A stretch of DNA of 64,000 bases. Source: an uncultured Eubacteriales bacterium. Its GTDB lineage: Bacteria; Bacillota; Clostridia; Oscillospirales; Acutalibacteraceae. Under the pieces are notes generated by a model. That model was not told where the DNA came from, searched no databases, and was given only the letters and a program-made list of their open reading frames with translations. Shown one piece after another: positions 8,281-16,304 of the stretch. How positions within the stretch are numbered: the first letter of the stretch is position 1; each line of letters starts with the position of its first letter. The stretch is from contig CATONX010000003.1 of the NCBI GenBank assembly GCA_951801675.1, forward strand, positions 62,001 to 126,000, read 5' to 3'. Position numbers and translations under genes: made by a program.

Positions 8281-8870
8281 TGCAAATGGCCATAACCATC
8301 CTGATTTCCGGGATTTTGACCGATAACTTCGTGTTGTCCAAGTTTTTAGGGATCTGCCCGTTTTTGGGCGTGTCCAAGAAGACCAATACTGCCGCCGGCA
8401 TGAGCGCGGCTGTTATCTTCGTCATGCTCATCGCCACTTTGGTGACCTATCCGGTATATGCCTGGCTGCTGGTTCCCAACGGCCTGGACTATCTGCAAAC
8501 CATCGTGTTCATCCTAGTCATCGCGGCGCTGGTGCAGCTGGTGGAAATTGCTCTGCGTAAATTTTTGCCGCCATTATACAATTCGTTGGGCATCTACCTG
8601 CCTCTCATCACCACCAACTGCGCGGTGCTGGGCGTGACCATCCTCAATTTCGACAACAACTACACCTACGGCGAGGCCCTCCTCAACGCCTTCGGCGCAG
8701 GCGTGGGCTTTTTGCTGGCGATGATTCTTTTTGCAGGCGTGCGGGAGAAGCTGGAGGGGTGCGACATCCCCGAGTCCCTCAAGGGCCTGCCCATCACCCT
8801 CATCGCCGCGTCGCTGGTGTCCATCTCCTTCCTGGGCTTTCAGGGCCTGGCGGAAGGGCTGTTCAAGTAG
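8280..8870 (+). CDS. rnfA: Rnf complex subunit A
   Basis: RnfA is a 196-residue membrane subunit with six hydrophobic helices. The signature segments are the N-terminal DNFVLSKFLGICPFLGVSKK and the LGIYLPLITTNCAVLG helix near residue 100-118. The cysteines in both correspond to the ligands of the membrane-buried cluster shared with RnfE. It starts one base inside rnfE and is followed after 18 bases by rnfB with its own AAAGGAGG site. Confidence 0.96.
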   Translation: MQMAITILISGILTDNFVLSKFLGICPFLGVSKKTNTAAGMSAAVIFVMLIATLVTYPVYAWLLVPNGLDYLQTIVFILVIAALVQLVEIALRKFLPPLYNSLGIYLPLITTNCAVLGVTILNFDNNYTYGEALLNAFGAGVGFLLAMILFAGVREKLEGCDIPESLKGLPITLIAASLVSISFLGFQGLAEGLFK

Positions 8871-8888
8871 AAAGGAGGCGCTTTTCCC

Positions 8889-9719
8889 ATGTTTCAAGAC
8901 ATTTTGTTTCCGGTTATGATCGTCGGGATCATCGGCTTTCTGGCGGGCATCGGCCTGGCGGTGGCGGCCATCGTTATGGCGGTACCGGTGGACCGCAAGG
9001 CCCAGGCCATCAAAGAGGCGCTTCCTGGAGCCAACTGCGGCGCCTGCGGCTATTCCGGCTGCGAAGGGTACGCAAAGGCCTTGTCGGAAGGTTCTGCCCC
9101 GGCGGGGCTATGTTCCCCGGGCGGCGCGCAGGTGGCCGAAGAGATTGCCTCCATTCTGGGGACCGCCCCGGCCCAAGTGGAGTATAAAACCGCTCTGGTG
9201 CGCTGCAACGGCACCACCCAGAACACCGGGGTGAAGATGGAGTACGACGGTCTGAGAAGCTGCGCGGCGGCCAGTATGTTTTACGGAGGCACCGGCAAAT
9301 GCTCCTACGGCTGCATCGGCTATGGAGACTGCGCGGCGGCCTGCGAGTACGGGGCCATCCAAATCTGCAACGGGGTGGCGGTCATCAACCCGGCCCGGTG
9401 CAAAGGCTGCAACAAGTGTGTTACCGTCTGCCCCAAGCACATCATCGAGCTGGTCAGCGCCCAGGCGGCGTCGGTAGTGCGCTGCCGCAACCAGGACAAG
9501 GGCGGCGAGACCCGCAAGCAATGTTCTGCCGGCTGCATCGGCTGCATGCGGTGCGTGAAGGCCTGTGAATTTGATGCGGTGCATGTGAAAAACTTCCTGG
9601 CAACGGTGGACTATGATAAGTGCACCGGCTGCGGCAAATGCAACGAGGTATGCCCGGTGGGATGCATCAGCATTCTGAAGGTGCAGGAAATCCAGGAGAA
9701 TACCTCGGTCGTCTCCTAA
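8889..9719 (+). CDS. rnfB: Rnf complex subunit B (multi-cluster ferredoxin)
   Basis: RnfB is the electron entry subunit that takes electrons from reduced ferredoxin. Its 276 residues begin with a membrane anchor (about 7-29), then the GANCGACGYSGCEGYAKA motif for the first 4Fe-4S cluster. Ferredoxin-type motifs follow: CKGCNKCVTVCP near 170, CIGCMRCVKACE near 218 and CTGCGKCNEVCP near 245. It closes the rnf operon, and a strong terminator follows 13 bases later. Confidence 0.97.
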   Translation: MFQDILFPVMIVGIIGFLAGIGLAVAAIVMAVPVDRKAQAIKEALPGANCGACGYSGCEGYAKALSEGSAPAGLCSPGGAQVAEEIASILGTAPAQVEYKTALVRCNGTTQNTGVKMEYDGLRSCAAASMFYGGTGKCSYGCIGYGDCAAACEYGAIQICNGVAVINPARCKGCNKCVTVCPKHIIELVSAQAASVVRCRNQDKGGETRKQCSAGCIGCMRCVKACEFDAVHVKNFLATVDYDKCTGCGKCNEVCPVGCISILKVQEIQENTSVVS

Positions 9720-9731
9720 AAGGTCAATAAG

Positions 9732-9776
9732 ATAGAAAACCGGCCCGCCGAAATTTTCGGCGGGCCGGTTTTCTAT
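9732..9776 (+). terminator. rnf operon terminator
   Basis: A perfect 22-bp inverted repeat with a single-base loop lies just after rnfB, GC-rich in the middle and A/T at the ends. The T-rich right end makes it a rho-independent terminator. The symmetry means it could also work on the other strand. Confidence 0.93.
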
Positions 9777-9838
9777 TTGAGGAAAAAACAGGATTGTAGA
9801 TAGTTGCTTAATTATATTCACATATTATTTCAAAATTA

Positions 9839-9867
9839 TTGTTATTTCACCAATATCATGTTATCAT
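9839..9867 (+). promoter_or_regulatory. Candidate cas operon promoter
   Basis: TTGTTA (9839-9844) and TATCAT (9862-9867) are 17 bases apart in an AT-rich stretch between the rnf terminator and cas3. This would give a 5' leader of roughly 70 bases before the cas3 start. Confidence 0.55.
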
Positions 9868-9941
9868 ATTGTCATATTTTAGCACTCTTAGTCGCCAAAT
9901 CCAAAAAACCGCGATTTACTGATGAAAAAGGGGGATTGCCT

Positions 9942-12086
9942 ATGCCCATCTATTTGGGGCACCGCGCCGAAGATGGCCGGGAGCAGCTGCTTTTGGACCA
10001 TTTGATCGGCGTCGCCCGGTACGCGCAGGCCTTCGCCGATTCCTTTGGCGCCGGTGCGCTCGCGTACCAAATCGGACTTGCCCACGACGCCGGCAAGTAC
10101 TCGGATAAGTTTCAGCGCCGTATTCGCGGCGCACCCGTGCAGGTGGACCATTCCACCGCGGGCGCGCAGCTGATGATCGAGCGGAGAAACGCCCCTGCCG
10201 CCTACTGCATCGCCGGCCACCACGGAGGCCTGCCCGATGGCGGCGGACAATATGACCAGGCGCAGCCTACCCTGTCTGCCCGTAAAGAAAAGCCAGTGGA
10301 ACCTTACGATGGGTTTTGGCGGGAAGTGACGCTCAAGCCGGCGGTATTTGATCCCCCAACCATCTTAGGCGTCGGGGGATTTACCGCCGCCTTTTGGATT
10401 CGAATGCTCTTTTCCTGCCTGGTGGACGCAGACTATTTGGATACCGAGGCCTTCATGCAGGGAAAAAAGCCGCCTAGGGGAGAATACGCTTCCATCGAGG
10501 AGCTGCTCGCCCGCCTGTACCGGGATATAGCCCGCTTTGAAAACCCCGAGGGCGATCTCAACCAGGAACGGTGCGCCATTTTGGAGGCCTGCCTCGATGC
10601 GGGCCGGCAGCAAAGCCCCGGGCTTTTTACCCTGACGGTCCCCACCGGCGGAGGAAAAACCATTGCCTCCCTGGCCTTTGCTCTCGAGCACGCGAAGAGG
10701 CATCACCTCAAGCGCGTGATCTACGTCATTCCGTTTACCTCAATTATCGACCAGACAGTGAGCGAGTTTGAAAAGATCCTGGGGAAAGAGAATGTGCTCG
10801 CCCATCATTCCGGCGTGGAATATGAGGATGGGGAGGGGAACGATTCCGACCAGTCCCGCAAAAAGCTGGCGGCGGAAAATTGGGACATGCCCGTAGTTGT
10901 CACCACGGCCATGCAGTTTTTCGAATCCCTCTTTTCCAATAAGACCTCCCGCTGCCGCAAGCTTCATAACATCGCCCAGAGCGTGATCATCTTTGACGAG
11001 GCCCAGACCATACCGCTGCCATACCTAAAGCCCTGCGTGCGCGCCATCGCGGAGCTGACCGTCAACTACCGCACGTCCTGCGTGCTGTGTACCGCCACCC
11101 AGCCGGCATTAGGCCCCTTATTTGCCGAAATTCACCCCACCCTTCAAAGCCGGGAGCTATGCCCGCCGCTCAACTGCGATGTGTTTCGCCGGGTGCAGTA
11201 TACGAATCTGGGCAAGCTTTGCGACGAGGAGCTGGCCGCCCGGCTCAACGGACATGCCCAGGTCCTCTGTGTGGTCGGTTTGCGAAAGCATGCACAAACG
11301 ATTTTCGCGCTTCTTGAGCAGAAGGGAAGCGTGCACCTGTCCACTCTGATGACCCCGCGGCACCGCCGCATCATGCTTCGGCTCATCCGCAGACAGCTCA
11401 AAAGGGGTAGGACCTGCCGGGTGGTTTCCACCAGTCTCATTGAAGCGGGGGTGGACGTGGACTTCCCCGTGGTTTACCGGGCCGAAGCAGGACTCGACTC
11501 GGAAATTCAAGCCGCCGGGCGCTGCAACCGGGAGAAAAAGCGTCCAACAGAGGAAAGCTTCGTCTATCTTTTTACACCGGAGGACACCTATACCGCCCAT
11601 TTGCCGCATATGCTCCGCCGGCCCATGGAAACTGCCCGGGATGTAGTCCGCGGCTGCAGAGAGCTCGACGCGCCCGAAACCATCGAACGGTATTTTACCC
11701 AGCTTTATCAGCTCAGCGGGCCGCTTCTGGACCAGAAAAACGTGGTATCCCAGTTCGAGAAGGCCCAGGGAAGCTATCCCTTTGCCACCGTAGCAGGGGA
11801 CTTTCGCTTGATCGAAACGAACACCCGCGCCGTCATCATTCCCAAAGGGGCGCAATACCGCAAGCTGGACGAACGGCTGCGAAGCGGGGAACGGTCCCGG
11901 GCGTTGTTTCGCAAGCTGGGGGCCTTTACGGTCAGTGTCTACGAATGGCAGTTTGAGGCCCTGGCGGGCCGGGGCGCGCTGGAATTTCTCGACGAGCAGG
12001 TCGCCATTCTGCTAGACTTGACGCTTTACGACGGGAAAACCGGGCTGCAAATGCCGGAAGGTTACGGGGAAGCGCTCTTTGTATAA
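9942..12086 (+). CDS. cas3: CRISPR-associated helicase-nuclease Cas3 (type I-C)
   Basis: Cas3 unwinds and degrades target DNA after Cascade recognises it. This 714-residue protein has an N-terminal HD nuclease domain with HDAGK near residue 45 and a DHS motif near 70. A superfamily 2 helicase follows, with Walker A PTGGGKT near 235, FDEAQ (the DEAH-box variant) near 350, and the helicase C-terminal motifs TSLIEAGVDVDF and QAAGRCNRE near 500-525. The ATG at 9942 has GGGGG 8 bases upstream; the longer upstream frame is AT-rich and not protein-like. It leads the cas operon. All key residues seen appear intact, so interference may still work. Confidence 0.95.
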   Translation: MPIYLGHRAEDGREQLLLDHLIGVARYAQAFADSFGAGALAYQIGLAHDAGKYSDKFQRRIRGAPVQVDHSTAGAQLMIERRNAPAAYCIAGHHGGLPDGGGQYDQAQPTLSARKEKPVEPYDGFWREVTLKPAVFDPPTILGVGGFTAAFWIRMLFSCLVDADYLDTEAFMQGKKPPRGEYASIEELLARLYRDIARFENPEGDLNQERCAILEACLDAGRQQSPGLFTLTVPTGGGKTIASLAFALEHAKRHHLKRVIYVIPFTSIIDQTVSEFEKILGKENVLAHHSGVEYEDGEGNDSDQSRKKLAAENWDMPVVVTTAMQFFESLFSNKTSRCRKLHNIAQSVIIFDEAQTIPLPYLKPCVRAIAELTVNYRTSCVLCTATQPALGPLFAEIHPTLQSRELCPPLNCDVFRRVQYTNLGKLCDEELAARLNGHAQVLCVVGLRKHAQTIFALLEQKGSVHLSTLMTPRHRRIMLRLIRRQLKRGRTCRVVSTSLIEAGVDVDFPVVYRAEAGLDSEIQAAGRCNREKKRPTEESFVYLFTPEDTYTAHLPHMLRRPMETARDVVRGCRELDAPETIERYFTQLYQLSGPLLDQKNVVSQFEKAQGSYPFATVAGDFRLIETNTRAVIIPKGAQYRKLDERLRSGERSRALFRKLGAFTVSVYEWQFEALAGRGALEFLDEQVAILLDLTLYDGKTGLQMPEGYGEALFV

Positions 12087-12135
12087 ACTGAAGCGGCAGA
12101 AGCCTGCCGGCGCGAAACGATCCATATACACACGT

Positions 12136-12168
12136 ATTTCAGTCCACGCCTCTCTTGCAAGGGGGAAC
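12136..12168 (-). repeat. Solitary CRISPR-repeat-like element, inverted relative to the array
   Basis: Read on the minus strand, these 33 bases match the array repeat at 26 of 33 positions by my alignment. The 3' end GCGTGGACTGAAAT differs from the repeat by one base, so the part that becomes the crRNA 5' handle is nearly intact while the hairpin half has drifted. It stands alone in the cas3-cas5c gap and lies antisense within any cas operon transcript. It could encode a crRNA-like regulatory RNA on the minus strand, act as an anti-repeat in the cas mRNA, or be a relic of an older array. Confidence 0.75.
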
Positions 12169-12355
12169 TGTTGTCACCCCTTTGCGGTTACAGGTGGGGG
12201 ACTCCGGCGACGCCGTGAGGGCGTGGTACACCCTTTGCGGCTATGGCTGGCGGTGCATTTCAAGGAAAAAGAGGTGAAAGCGTAAGTAGCGTTTTGTTTG
12301 GCATTCCGATGCCACGCTGTATTCGTTGTTTTAAGTGAAAAGTGAGGTGAATCCA
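12169..12355 (+). promoter_or_regulatory. Structured leader between cas3 and cas5c
   Basis: This stretch has no credible gene. It holds two imperfect direct copies of a CACCC(C)TTTGCGG..TA..G.TGG motif (about 12175-12197 and 12228-12249). Between them is a possible hairpin (ACGCC-GTGAG-GGCGT), and a second possible hairpin (GTC.CCCC with GGGG.GAC) overlaps the first copy. It may regulate cas5c-cas8c-cas7c expression. Nothing here proves that. Confidence 0.35.
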
Positions 12356-13009
12356 ATGAGCAAAGGAATTCAAGTGGAGGTCTGGGGCCCCTATGCCCTG
12401 TTTACCCGCCCGGAGCTAAAGGTAGAGCGAGTAAGCTACGATGTCATCACACCAAGCGCAGCCCGGGGGCTAATAGAGGCCATCTACTGGCATCCGGGGC
12501 TGCGGTGGAGCATTGACCGCATTCATCTGCTCAGCCCCATCGCGTTTACCAACATCCGCCGCAACGAAGTCAAAAGCAAGCTGAGCGCTTCCACTGCGCG
12601 CAGCGCGATGATGGGAACCGGGAAGCTTCCCGCCCTTTATACCGGAGAGGACATTCAGCAGCGCGCGTCCATGGTGCTTACCGATGTGCACTACGTCATC
12701 GACGCCCATTTTGAGCTGACGGACAAGGCGGCCCCTTCCGACAACGAGGGCAAATTTATCGACATTGCCCGCCGCCGCCTCGCCCGAGGCCAGTGCTTTC
12801 ATCCGCCCTGCTTCGGTTGCCGGGAGTTTCCCGCTTCCTTCCGGGCATGGGAGGGAGGACCTGTACCCGCCATCAATGAAACCCGTGACCTGGGGCTGAT
12901 GCTGTACGACATGGATTATCGGAATCCCCGGGACATTCAACCCACCTTTTTCCGTGCAAAACTGGAAAAAGGGGTGCTGGAGGTAGCGGGGCAGGAGGTA
13001 CTGCGATGA
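12356..13009 (+). CDS. cas5c: CRISPR-associated protein Cas5c (pre-crRNA endonuclease, type I-C)
   Basis: In type I-C systems Cas5c (Cas5d) replaces Cas6: it cuts the repeat transcript and caps the crRNA 5' handle in Cascade. The 217 residues begin with QVEVWGPYALFTRPELKVERVSYDVITPSAARG, a characteristic Cas5 N-terminus, followed by an EAIYWHPG segment. The ATG at 12356 has GAGGTGA upstream; an upstream in-frame start at 12335 has no ribosome site. The stop overlaps the cas8c start as ATGA, so the two are translationally coupled. Confidence 0.93.
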   Translation: MSKGIQVEVWGPYALFTRPELKVERVSYDVITPSAARGLIEAIYWHPGLRWSIDRIHLLSPIAFTNIRRNEVKSKLSASTARSAMMGTGKLPALYTGEDIQQRASMVLTDVHYVIDAHFELTDKAAPSDNEGKFIDIARRRLARGQCFHPPCFGCREFPASFRAWEGGPVPAINETRDLGLMLYDMDYRNPRDIQPTFFRAKLEKGVLEVAGQEVLR

Positions 13010-14766
13010 TTCTCCAAGCGTTAACCAAGTATTACGACGCGCTGCTCACACAAGGCGCCATCTCGCCGCCCGGCTGGTGCGCCGCGAAGGTTTCCTATGC
13101 GCTGCACATCGGGGACGACGGGGAACTGCTGGACGTGTTTTCCCTCAAGCAGCCCTCTTCCGACGGCAAGCGGGAGGTGCCGCAGATTCTCCGGGTGCCC
13201 GAGCAGGTGAAAAAGACGGTAAACGTGGCGTCCAACTTTTTGTGTGACAACAGCGCTTACCTCCTTGGAATCGACGCCAAGGGCAAGCCGGCCCGGACCC
13301 TCGAATGCTTTACAGCGGCCCGCGCTCTGCACGAAGCGGTGCTGGCGAACACGGATTCGCCTGCCGCCCGGGCAGTCCTGGCCTATTTCGCCCGGTGGGA
13401 GCCGGATAAGGCCGCGGCCCACCCCGCTCTGCAGGAAACCCTGTCCGATATCCTCAAAGGCGCCAACCTGGTCTTTTGGGTAAACGGTGGGTACGCCCAG
13501 GAGGACCCTGCCGTTCGTGCCGCGTGGGAGGGCTGCCAAGGCGAAGAGGCGGCACGCTGCGGCCGGTGCCTGGTTACAGGGGAACATGCCCCCATCGCCG
13601 TGCTGCACCCTTCCATCAAGGGAGTGAAGGACGCCCAATCCAGCGGCGCGTCTCTCGTTTCGTTTAATGCCGACGCCTTCGAGTCCTACGGCAAGGAGCA
13701 GCGGGACAAGACCGGCCAGGGCTTCAATTCGCCGGTTGGTAAGCGGGCGGCCTTTGCCTACGGGACGGCGCTCAACCAACTGCTGCGGGACCGGGAGCAT
13801 GTGCAGGTGGTGGGGGACACCACCATCGTCTACTGGGCTGAGGACGGGGAGCCTCTGTGTCAGGACCTCTTCGGCGCAGGCATGTTCGGCATGCCCAGCA
13901 GCCAGATTACCCAAAACGACTTAAACCGGGCCATCAAAGCGCTAGCAAAGGGCAAGCCGGTAAAGGTAAACGATGCCCTGCTAAACCCAGACAACCATTT
14001 TTATGTGCTCGGCCTTGCGCCAAGCGCGGCCAGAGTCAGTGTGCGGTTCTTCTATATGGATACCCTCGGCCGCATTCTGACCCATCTGCACGAGCATCAC
14101 GAGCGGCTGCGCATCGAACCGATGGGGCTGTATCCCCCATCCATCTGGCAGCTGCTCAGCGCCACCGTCAACCAAAACAGCCGGGATAAGAAAGCATCCC
14201 CGCCCATGGCGGGCGCCATGGTCCGGGCGGTGCTAACCGGCGGCATGTACCCGGTTTCCCTGTTTGAGAACACCATGATGCGCATCCGCGCCGAGCGGGA
14301 GGTGTCCCACAGGCGCGCGTCGATTCTGAAAGCATTTTTCCTGCGCAATCGGACTTTTTCCGTTCCAGAGGAGGTATTAGACGTGAAGCTAAACGAGGAA
14401 AGCACCTATCTGCCCTACGTGCTCGGTCGGCTTTTTGCCGTGCTGGAGAAAATACAGCAGGATGCCAATCCGGGCATCAACGCGACCATCAAGGATAAAT
14501 ATTTCAACAGTGCCATGGCGATGCCGGCGGGAATTTTTCCGCTTTTGACCAAGCTCTCCCAGAGCCATCTGCGTAAACTGGAGGACCGCCGCCGTATTTA
14601 CTATGAAAGAATCATCACCGAATTAAAGGGCCGCATGGAGGAAACCCTGCCCGCCCGCCTGTCTTTGGTGGAACAGGGCGCCTTTGACCTTGGGTATTAC
14701 CATCAGGTTCAAAAGCTTTATACCAAGAAACAAAAGGAGGAAAAAGAAGATGTTGGAGCCGATTAA
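13006..14766 (+). CDS. cas8c: CRISPR-associated protein Cas8c/Csd1 (type I-C large subunit)
   Basis: This is the large subunit of I-C Cascade, which recognises the PAM and recruits Cas3. The 586 residues start MILQALTKYYDALL, typical of Csd1. They carry CGRCLVTGEHAPIAVLHPSIKGV near residue 180-205 and LGLAPSAARVSVRFF near 335. In this subtype a small Cas11 subunit is made from an internal start near the 3' end of the gene, and the same may happen here. It overlaps cas5c by 4 bases and cas7c by 17 bases. Confidence 0.94.
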   Translation: MILQALTKYYDALLTQGAISPPGWCAAKVSYALHIGDDGELLDVFSLKQPSSDGKREVPQILRVPEQVKKTVNVASNFLCDNSAYLLGIDAKGKPARTLECFTAARALHEAVLANTDSPAARAVLAYFARWEPDKAAAHPALQETLSDILKGANLVFWVNGGYAQEDPAVRAAWEGCQGEEAARCGRCLVTGEHAPIAVLHPSIKGVKDAQSSGASLVSFNADAFESYGKEQRDKTGQGFNSPVGKRAAFAYGTALNQLLRDREHVQVVGDTTIVYWAEDGEPLCQDLFGAGMFGMPSSQITQNDLNRAIKALAKGKPVKVNDALLNPDNHFYVLGLAPSAARVSVRFFYMDTLGRILTHLHEHHERLRIEPMGLYPPSIWQLLSATVNQNSRDKKASPPMAGAMVRAVLTGGMYPVSLFENTMMRIRAEREVSHRRASILKAFFLRNRTFSVPEEVLDVKLNEESTYLPYVLGRLFAVLEKIQQDANPGINATIKDKYFNSAMAMPAGIFPLLTKLSQSHLRKLEDRRRIYYERIITELKGRMEETLPARLSLVEQGAFDLGYYHQVQKLYTKKQKEEKEDVGAD

Positions 14767-15640
14767 AAACCGCTATGAATTTGTGATTTTGTTCGACGTG
14801 GAAAACGGCAACCCCAACGGGGACCCCGACGCGGGCAACCTGCCCCGGCTAGACCCGGAAACCGGTTACGGACTGGTGACCGACGTGTGCTTAAAACGCA
14901 AAATCCGCAACTATGTGGAAACCGTCAAGGAAGGAGAATCCGGCTATCGCATCTATATTAAGAGCGGCGTCCCGCTCAACCGCTCTGACAACGAGGCGTT
15001 TACCGGCCTTCAGATCGACCCCAAGACCATCAAGGACCTCAAAAAGAAAGACGACCAGCTGGACGCAAAGGTCCGGGACTGGATGTGCCGTGAGTTTTAC
15101 GACATCCGCACCTTCGGCGCGGTCATGACCACCTTCATGAAAAACAACCTCAACTGCGGGCAGGTGCGCGGCCCGGTACAGCTGAGCTTCGCCCGGTCGG
15201 TGGACCCCATCGTTCCTCAGGAAATCACCATCACCCGTGTCGCCATCACCACCGAGGACGCCGCCCAGGATAAGGTCACCGAAATGGGCCGCAAATACAT
15301 TGTGCCTTATGCCCTCTACCGGTGCGAAGGATATGTTTCCGCCAACTTAGCCCGCAAGACCACCGGGTTTTCCGAGGAGGACCTGGCTCTTCTCTGGCAG
15401 GCGATTCTCAACATGTTTGAAAACGACCGCTCCGCCGCCCGGGGCAAGATGGCCGTGCGCCAGCTCATCGTCTTCCGGCACGACAGCGAGCTTGGCAACG
15501 CCCCCGCTTACAAGCTATTCGACACGGTTACCGCCCGGTGCCGCGACGGGGTGGTGAGCCCCCGCTCCTATCGGGATTACGAAGTGCTGGTCGACACCGA
15601 TTCCCTGCCGGAGGGCGTGACCTGCACGCAGATGGTGTGA
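14750..15640 (+). CDS. cas7c: CRISPR-associated protein Cas7c/Csd2 (type I-C backbone)
   Basis: Cas7c forms the helical backbone of Cascade along the crRNA. The 296-residue protein has the FDVENGNPNGDPDAGNLPR start that defines Csd2 and an RTFGAVM segment near residue 122. RGPVQLSFARSVDPI follows near 142 and GLLWQAI-like helices lie later. The ATG at 14750 has AGGAGG about 9 bases upstream; the frame reads further upstream inside cas8c, but those codons look non-coding. Its stop overlaps the GTG of the broken cas4. Confidence 0.95.
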   Translation: MLEPIKNRYEFVILFDVENGNPNGDPDAGNLPRLDPETGYGLVTDVCLKRKIRNYVETVKEGESGYRIYIKSGVPLNRSDNEAFTGLQIDPKTIKDLKKKDDQLDAKVRDWMCREFYDIRTFGAVMTTFMKNNLNCGQVRGPVQLSFARSVDPIVPQEITITRVAITTEDAAQDKVTEMGRKYIVPYALYRCEGYVSANLARKTTGFSEEDLALLWQAILNMFENDRSAARGKMAVRQLIVFRHDSELGNAPAYKLFDTVTARCRDGVVSPRSYRDYEVLVDTDSLPEGVTCTQMV

Positions 15641-15911
15641 CCGGGGTTCGGGAAGAAGAGTACCTGGCCATCTCCGGTATCCAGCATTTCGCCTTTTGCC
15701 GCCGACAGTGGGCGCTGATCCATCTGGAACGCCAATGGGTGGAAAACCTGCGCACCGTGGACGGACAGCTCTTTCACCAGCGTGCCCACGACGCGGCGCA
15801 GACCGAAAGCCGGGGAGATACCCTGCTTGTCCGCGGCCTTCCAGTGGTTTCCCATACCCTCTGCGTGCAGGGCGTGTGCGACGTGGTGGAGTTTCACCGG
15901 GACGCAAACGG
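15637..15911 (+). pseudogene. cas4: cas4 5' fragment (truncated, fused out of frame to cas2)
   Basis: About 90 residues of Cas4 remain, from a GTG start overlapping the cas7c stop. They include the IQHFAFCRRQWALIHLE start with the first cluster cysteine and GVCDVVEFH with one metal-binding Asp. The sequence then stops resembling Cas4: the E-x-K nuclease motif and the C-terminal cysteine cluster are missing. After about 15911 the same frame runs out of phase through cas2 remnant DNA to a stop at 16032. Family proteins have about 200 or more residues. Cas4 trims and selects new spacers, so this copy should be dead. Confidence 0.85.
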
Positions 15912-16145
15912 CTGCGCCAAGTTGCCAAGCAGTGCGTCAACTATGGGCAGCGGGTACAGAACTCCGTGTTTGAATGCCTGCTCGACCCTGCCCAGTGCCG
16001 GATGCTGCAAAGCAAGCTGCGCGCGATCATAGAGGAGGAAAAGGACAGCCTGCGGTTTTATTATCTTGGCAATCACTATCAAACCAAGATCGAACACTTC
16101 GGCGCGAAATCCGGATACGAACCGGAAGGGGTTTTGTTGGTTTAG
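15900..16145 (+). pseudogene. cas2: cas2 remnant lacking its start and first strand
   Basis: In the third frame, 81 codons match type I-C Cas2 from GRKRLRQVAKQCVNYGQRVQ to the C-terminus GAKSGYEPEGVLLV. The usual first 15 or so residues (start Met, first beta strand and the conserved Asp of a TYDV-like motif) are absent. No start codon with a ribosome site is available. Cas2 bridges two Cas1 dimers in the integrase. With cas1 missing and this gene headless, spacer acquisition cannot run from this locus. Confidence 0.87.
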
Positions 16146-16304
16146 GTGCGAAGCGGAATCGGTCAGGATTTGTTTGACGGTTCGCACCTAGATGGGGTCT
16201 GTTTTGGAAGTTTCTTTGTGCTGAAAAAGGCATGGAATCCGGATTGGTTTCCTGTTTTTGTGTGGCATAACCAAAAATGAACAGCGTTTTTGTTCAGTTT
16301 TGCC
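16143..16304 (+). promoter_or_regulatory. CRISPR leader region
   Basis: About 160 bases lie between the cas2 stop and the first repeat, AT-richer than the genes. A perfect 10-bp inverted repeat, TAGGTGCGAA at 16143-16152 with TTCGCACCTA at 16181-16190, begins at the cas2 stop codon itself. The leader should contain the array promoter; no single convincing -35/-10 pair is visible. Confidence 0.6.

Noticed and set aside
12079-12285. A 68-codon frame between cas3 and cas5c
   Set aside because: It overlaps the end of cas3 and runs through the CRISPR-like element and the repeats. It is low in plausible protein features and has no ribosome site.
15538-16032. Reading cas4 plus its out-of-frame tail as one intact new protein
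   Set aside because: The last 40 or so residues come from cas2 DNA in the wrong frame and are Cys/Ser-rich noise. The break is better explained by a deletion.
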